64,000 nucleotides of DNA, taken from positions 124,001 through 188,000 of the forward strand of contig NZ_JACVFC010000006.1 in assembly GCF_014529935.1 (NCBI RefSeq), in the 5' to 3' direction. The notes beneath the pieces were generated by a model. That model made no database searches and was not told where the DNA came from. It saw only the letters and a list, made by a program, of their open reading frames with translations. Position numbers and translations under genes: made by a program. Shown piece after piece: positions 60,662 to 64,000 of this stretch (within the stretch, counting starts at the first letter, position 1; each line of letters begins with the position of its first letter). Source of the stretch: Chitinophaga qingshengii (lineage in GTDB: Bacteria > Bacteroidota > Bacteroidia > Chitinophagales > Chitinophagaceae).

Positions 60662-63600
60662 TTAAAAATTATAGGATATAGCGAGACTGAATGAAGCGCC
60701 TATTTTACGCACAAAAGTTTCGGTGTCGCCTATACGAACTTTATTTTTCCCATCGGGAGTATCCTCAAAATATCCTTCGTCATACTTCTGGGAGAAACCC
60801 GCTTTCCATTCATATACATCCGACCATTCCTTCATAAACATATTGTCAGTACCAGGTTTCAGGCTATAGGTATTTTTCCCATTGATAAAAAAGCGGTATG
60901 GGCTATTAGTCAGATTGCTGATATTCAGCCTTACCTGTAAGTTCTTTTCCTTCAGGAATTTGTAGCTCACCTGGACATCCACCTGGTCGCGTGGACGCTC
61001 CATTTCCGAATAATGGGGCTGCATGCCTACCGTAAAGGTTTTGTAGCCGGAATGGTTGAAGGCTATGTTGGCGCCCAGCCGCTCACCGGTATACTGCAGA
61101 CCTATATTGTACAACACGGGTACCTGTCCATACAAGGGGCGTTTTTCTTTCAGGTATGTTTTCCTCCGGTAAGAATAGGTCTTATTGTCATTATCAATGC
61201 CCGATCCCATGGCTTCATAACGGAAAGCACTGGCCTGCACCTGGGAGTTCTGTATGGTCAGGTTTCCGCTGAAATACAGGTTCTCCAGGAATTTCGCGCC
61301 TTTATGAACAAATCCAAAGTTCTTACGCAGGTCCACTTCCCAACCATTTACGTCTGCATAGTCAGAGTTGGCCGTCAACAGATCGATAGCGCCACTGGTA
61401 TTGGTAATATCCAGGTACATTTCTACCGGGTTTTTGAAGTGTTTTTTAAAGTAACCCGCTGAGATCACTTCACCTGGTGAAGGATACCATTCCGCGCGGA
61501 AATCATAATGGCTGATTAATGTAGAAACCACTCCCGTATTACGTTGTATACGGCCATAGAGGTAGTTGAAACGGGCAAAACTGGAATTCTCTATCAACGC
61601 CGGACGGATAGCCGATTGGGCGTAGGATGCCCTGATATTAAAATTAGAGAACGGTGTGATAGTCAGGTTCGCAGAGGGTAAAAACAGCCATTTCTTATCT
61701 TCTGCACTGGCATCGAGGGTTTGGTGTACCAGCTCTCCTGTTTCGGGATCTACATAACGGCGTTTATCCGAATTATCGAGGTTGGCCTGTGAAATCTTAT
61801 CGGCTGCTTCATCCTTTATTTTCTCGTATGCGTAGTACTCACCCCTTACACCCCATACCAAACGGGCCCATTTGGTAAAGTGGTTGTCCATCATAACATA
61901 CCAGGCCTGGTTATTATTCTTGCCTGTATAGGTATTGTTGTTGAAAGCAGCCGGATAATAAAACATATCTCTCAGGGGATCCTTAAAGTCGATGTTCCAC
62001 TGTTGCACCGGCTTATAGGCATCTTTAAAGTTTCCTGCCACTCCGACCGGTAAAACGCTCCAGTCGTAGCTACCTTTTTTATCCATGTACTGGTAACCGG
62101 TTTTGAACACCTGTGCCCACTTGCGGATGTTGAAGCGGTAGCTGACTGCCGCATCGGCCATCCAATTTGTTTCAACATACCGGTAAGAGGAACGGCTCAA
62201 CGGACCGGGGTTAGCGATGAAGCCGCCAGGGATATAGTTGTAAACATCACCGTTCAACGTTGTTATAGGCGACAGGTTTGCATCGATCGCATCCTGTTCG
62301 TGGTTGGTCACCTCGTTGCGGGCCATGCTCCAATCAAACTTAAAACGACCCAGGTTATGCACACCGTTTACCCTGTTCTGTAACAGGTCTATAAATTTGG
62401 GTCTGTCGTATTCATTGATGGCTGGATTATCTCCGATCGCGATATCATCCCCCCAGCCCACGATGCGGAAAAACTGGTTGGCAAATACCCGGGAATAAAA
62501 ATTACGGACCGTGATCTGATGGTTCTTAGCTTGCCAGCCCGCATTTAACAGTGCACCCCAACTGGTAGTGAAGTTGTATTGCCGGGCTGTTGTATGTTTA
62601 ATCTCCTCAAGGGTAGTTGGGTTATACAAGTTGTTGCCCTGCTTGCTGAAAATACCGCGTTCAAAATTCATGACATCGTCAATGCCTTGCTCGTTGCGGT
62701 AGCTCAGCGATCCTATGAATCCGATACGGCTGTTTTTCACATTATAGCTGCGTCCCAGGCTGAATTGGTAGTTCTGTCCGGGAGCGGCGCGATAGGTGCG
62801 GGTTCCCAACCTTTCCAGGCCACCTATTCTTTTGTTTTGAGCGGCGATCATCTCCGGGGTAACTTTTTCAATCCCTGCCGGCGGCGTATGATTATAAGGA
62901 TTTTGGGGATTGTAATTACCTGCTGACAGCGTTAAGATTTCTTTGGGAAAATGATCTCTACCACCGTCATCAAAACCCAGGTAGTCGTTTTTTCCACGTT
63001 GGTACCCCATGAATTCTTTGCCCGTACTACCATTGATATACCTGGTACCGATGCTGATGGTGGCAAAATTATTGTCAGCGATAGCCATGGTATTGATCTG
63101 CACCATACCTCCGCCAAAACCGAAGCCCATATCAGGTGTAGCGGTTTTGGATACGACAACGTTGTCTACCAGGTTACTGGGAACGATGTCAAATTCGAAG
63201 TCACGTACCTGTACATCGGTACTTGGCAGGGCAGCGCCATCCATCATAGCGACGTTATACCGCTCCGCGATACCGCGTACCACTACCCTTCTGTTATCCG
63301 TAGTACTGACGCCTGAAATACGTTTTAATGTTTCCCCGATATTTTTATCCGGCAACGCGGCGATCTGTTCCTGGCTGATACCATTGGAAATACCGGCTTC
63401 ATTTTTCTGACGGATATACAGAGAGGCGGTAGTTTCCTTTTTAACAGAGGATTTTACGACTACTGTCGCCAGGTTTCCTTTCTGCCTTTTCAGTGTAGCG
63501 TTTAAGGCAAAGGTTTCGTTTTCTTTCACGGTAATGCCACTTACCTCTTTAGCGCCATATCCCATAGAACTGATCAAAACCGTATACTGTCCTTCCGGCA

Positions 63601-64000
63601 GCGGTAAGGAGAAACGACCGGCATCATCTGTTACCGATCCCATTGCTCCGATGCGGACAGTGGCGCCGATCACCGGTTCCCCGTTTTCTTCGTCGATAAC
63701 TTTACCAATAATATGGCCTTTGTCTTTTTTTGCAGGAACGGGTTTTTCCTTTTCAAATAAAACAATTCCTCCGGCCACTTCTTTATACCCCACATTTGTT
63801 TTCTGTAGCAGATATTGCAGAATTTCAGATAAACCGGCCTGTTTAAATTCTTTGGGGGTAATAGGCCATTGTGCAAGCCTTAATTTACCGGCATCATAGG
63901 CTATATTTACCGGGCAGGCTTCTTTTACCTGCCGCATAGCGGCATCCAGTGTAACATTTGTAACCCGGACAGACAGCGTTACCGCTCCCGGCGACTGTGC
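60662..64000 (-). CDS. TonB-dependent receptor with STN and carboxypeptidase-like domains (5' end off window)
   Basis: Open to the window edge. The first Met (63937) lies inside the STN domain, and 21 codons upstream (AQSPGAVTLSVRVTNVTLDA) continue the same domain, so the true start is outside. STN (to about residue 65), carboxypeptidase-regulatory-like domain (GHIIGKVIDEENGEPVIGAT), plug with ETLKRISGVSTTDNRRVVVR and ERYNVAMMDGAALPSTD, then a barrel ending in Phe (SFSLAISYNF). An STN domain often signals control by an anti-sigma factor; none is visible. No SusD partner; two lipoproteins follow instead. Confidence 0.88.
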   Translation of the reverse strand, partial: AQSPGAVTLSVRVTNVTLDAAMRQVKEACPVNIAYDAGKLRLAQWPITPKEFKQAGLSEILQYLLQKTNVGYKEVAGGIVLFEKEKPVPAKKDKGHIIGKVIDEENGEPVIGATVRIGAMGSVTDDAGRFSLPLPEGQYTVLISSMGYGAKEVSGITVKENETFALNATLKRQKGNLATVVVKSSVKKETTASLYIRQKNEAGISNGISQEQIAALPDKNIGETLKRISGVSTTDNRRVVVRGIAERYNVAMMDGAALPSTDVQVRDFEFDIVPSNLVDNVVVSKTATPDMGFGFGGGMVQINTMAIADNNFATISIGTRYINGSTGKEFMGYQRGKNDYLGFDDGGRDHFPKEILTLSAGNYNPQNPYNHTPPAGIEKVTPEMIAAQNKRIGGLERLGTRTYRAAPGQNYQFSLGRSYNVKNSRIGFIGSLSYRNEQGIDDVMNFERGIFSKQGNNLYNPTTLEEIKHTTARQYNFTTSWGALLNAGWQAKNHQITVRNFYSRVFANQFFRIVGWGDDIAIGDNPAINEYDRPKFIDLLQNRVNGVHNLGRFKFDWSMARNEVTNHEQDAIDANLSPITTLNGDVYNYIPGGFIANPGPLSRSSYRYVETNWMADAAVSYRFNIRKWAQVFKTGYQYMDKKGSYDWSVLPVGVAGNFKDAYKPVQQWNIDFKDPLRDMFYYPAAFNNNTYTGKNNNQAWYVMMDNHFTKWARLVWGVRGEYYAYEKIKDEAADKISQANLDNSDKRRYVDPETGELVHQTLDASAEDKKWLFLPSANLTITPFSNFNIRASYAQSAIRPALIENSSFARFNYLYGRIQRNTGVVSTLISHYDFRAEWYPSPGEVISAGYFKKHFKNPVEMYLDITNTSGAIDLLTANSDYADVNGWEVDLRKNFGFVHKGAKFLENLYFSGNLTIQNSQVQASAFRYEAMGSGIDNDNKTYSYRRKTYLKEKRPLYGQVPVLYNIGLQYTGERLGANIAFNHSGYKTFTVGMQPHYSEMERPRDQVDVQVSYKFLKEKNLQVRLNISNLTNSPYRFFINGKNTYSLKPGTDNMFMKEWSDVYEWKAGFSQKYDEGYFEDTPDGKNKVRIGDTETFVRKIGASFSLAISYNF

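Overview
The window comes from a Bacteroidota chromosome, most likely a Chitinophagaceae member (Chitinophaga-like). The signs are TAnnTTTG -7 promoter boxes, often with TTTG about 20 nt upstream, weak Shine-Dalgarno signals, type IX secretion (T9SS) proteins, a TonB receptor with an STN domain, a fused 2-oxoacid dehydrogenase E1, and the ribosomal gene content. The placement is inferred from gene content; no database search was possible.

Layout. 0-13 kb: housekeeping and transport genes (dicarboxylate symporter, APC permease, YebC, an orphan OmpR-type response regulator, a 2-hydroxyacid dehydrogenase, E1 alpha-beta fusion, DUF1573 protein, aminotransferase, carA with a terminator-like leader, zinc-ribbon membrane protein). 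The aminotransferase-carA gap holds two very short sRNA-like units sharing a 19-nt identical leader. 13.4-30.4 kb: one long minus-strand S10-spc-alpha ribosomal superoperon (rpsJ through rplQ, with secY, map, infA, rpmJ and rpoA). Most of its intercistronic gaps carry an inverted repeat. 30.4-33.3 kb: the most unusual part, six consecutive minus-strand micro-ORFs (20-50 codons, several with an S-L/M-LGG motif). Each follows a conserved element of about 31 nt, GGGATTGCCGAAAACC...AGAGTARGC, at a nearly fixed distance, and most are closed by their own terminator. An outer-membrane beta-barrel gene lies upstream. 33.7-37.7 kb: polysaccharide deacetylase, GT2 glycosyltransferase and fusA. 38.2-43.4 kb: a plus-strand surface cluster (T9SS-sorted protein, PorV-like protein, small Pro-rich secreted protein, 988-aa collagen-like repeat protein). 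43.8-44.7 kb: rpsG and rpsL. The str operon is therefore split into rpsL-rpsG / fusA / rpsJ..., and the three parts have near-identical promoters (TACCTTTGCCCYCC).

45-53 kb: ilvE-type aminotransferase, an unknown protein, RdgB, a thioesterase, a nitroreductase, GlpD, a large MscS-type channel and tRNA-Met(CAU). 53.0-53.9 kb: two small immunity-like genes (colicin/pyocin immunity family and barstar-like) beside the tRNA with no visible toxin. 54-59 kb: an AraC / GlcG / SDR unit, a double zinc-ribbon protein, a 5'-decapitated ORF, and an AraC plus FAD-monooxygenase pair. 59-64 kb: a TonB-dependent receptor (cut by the window edge) with two paralogous lipoproteins, probably one outer-membrane uptake system.
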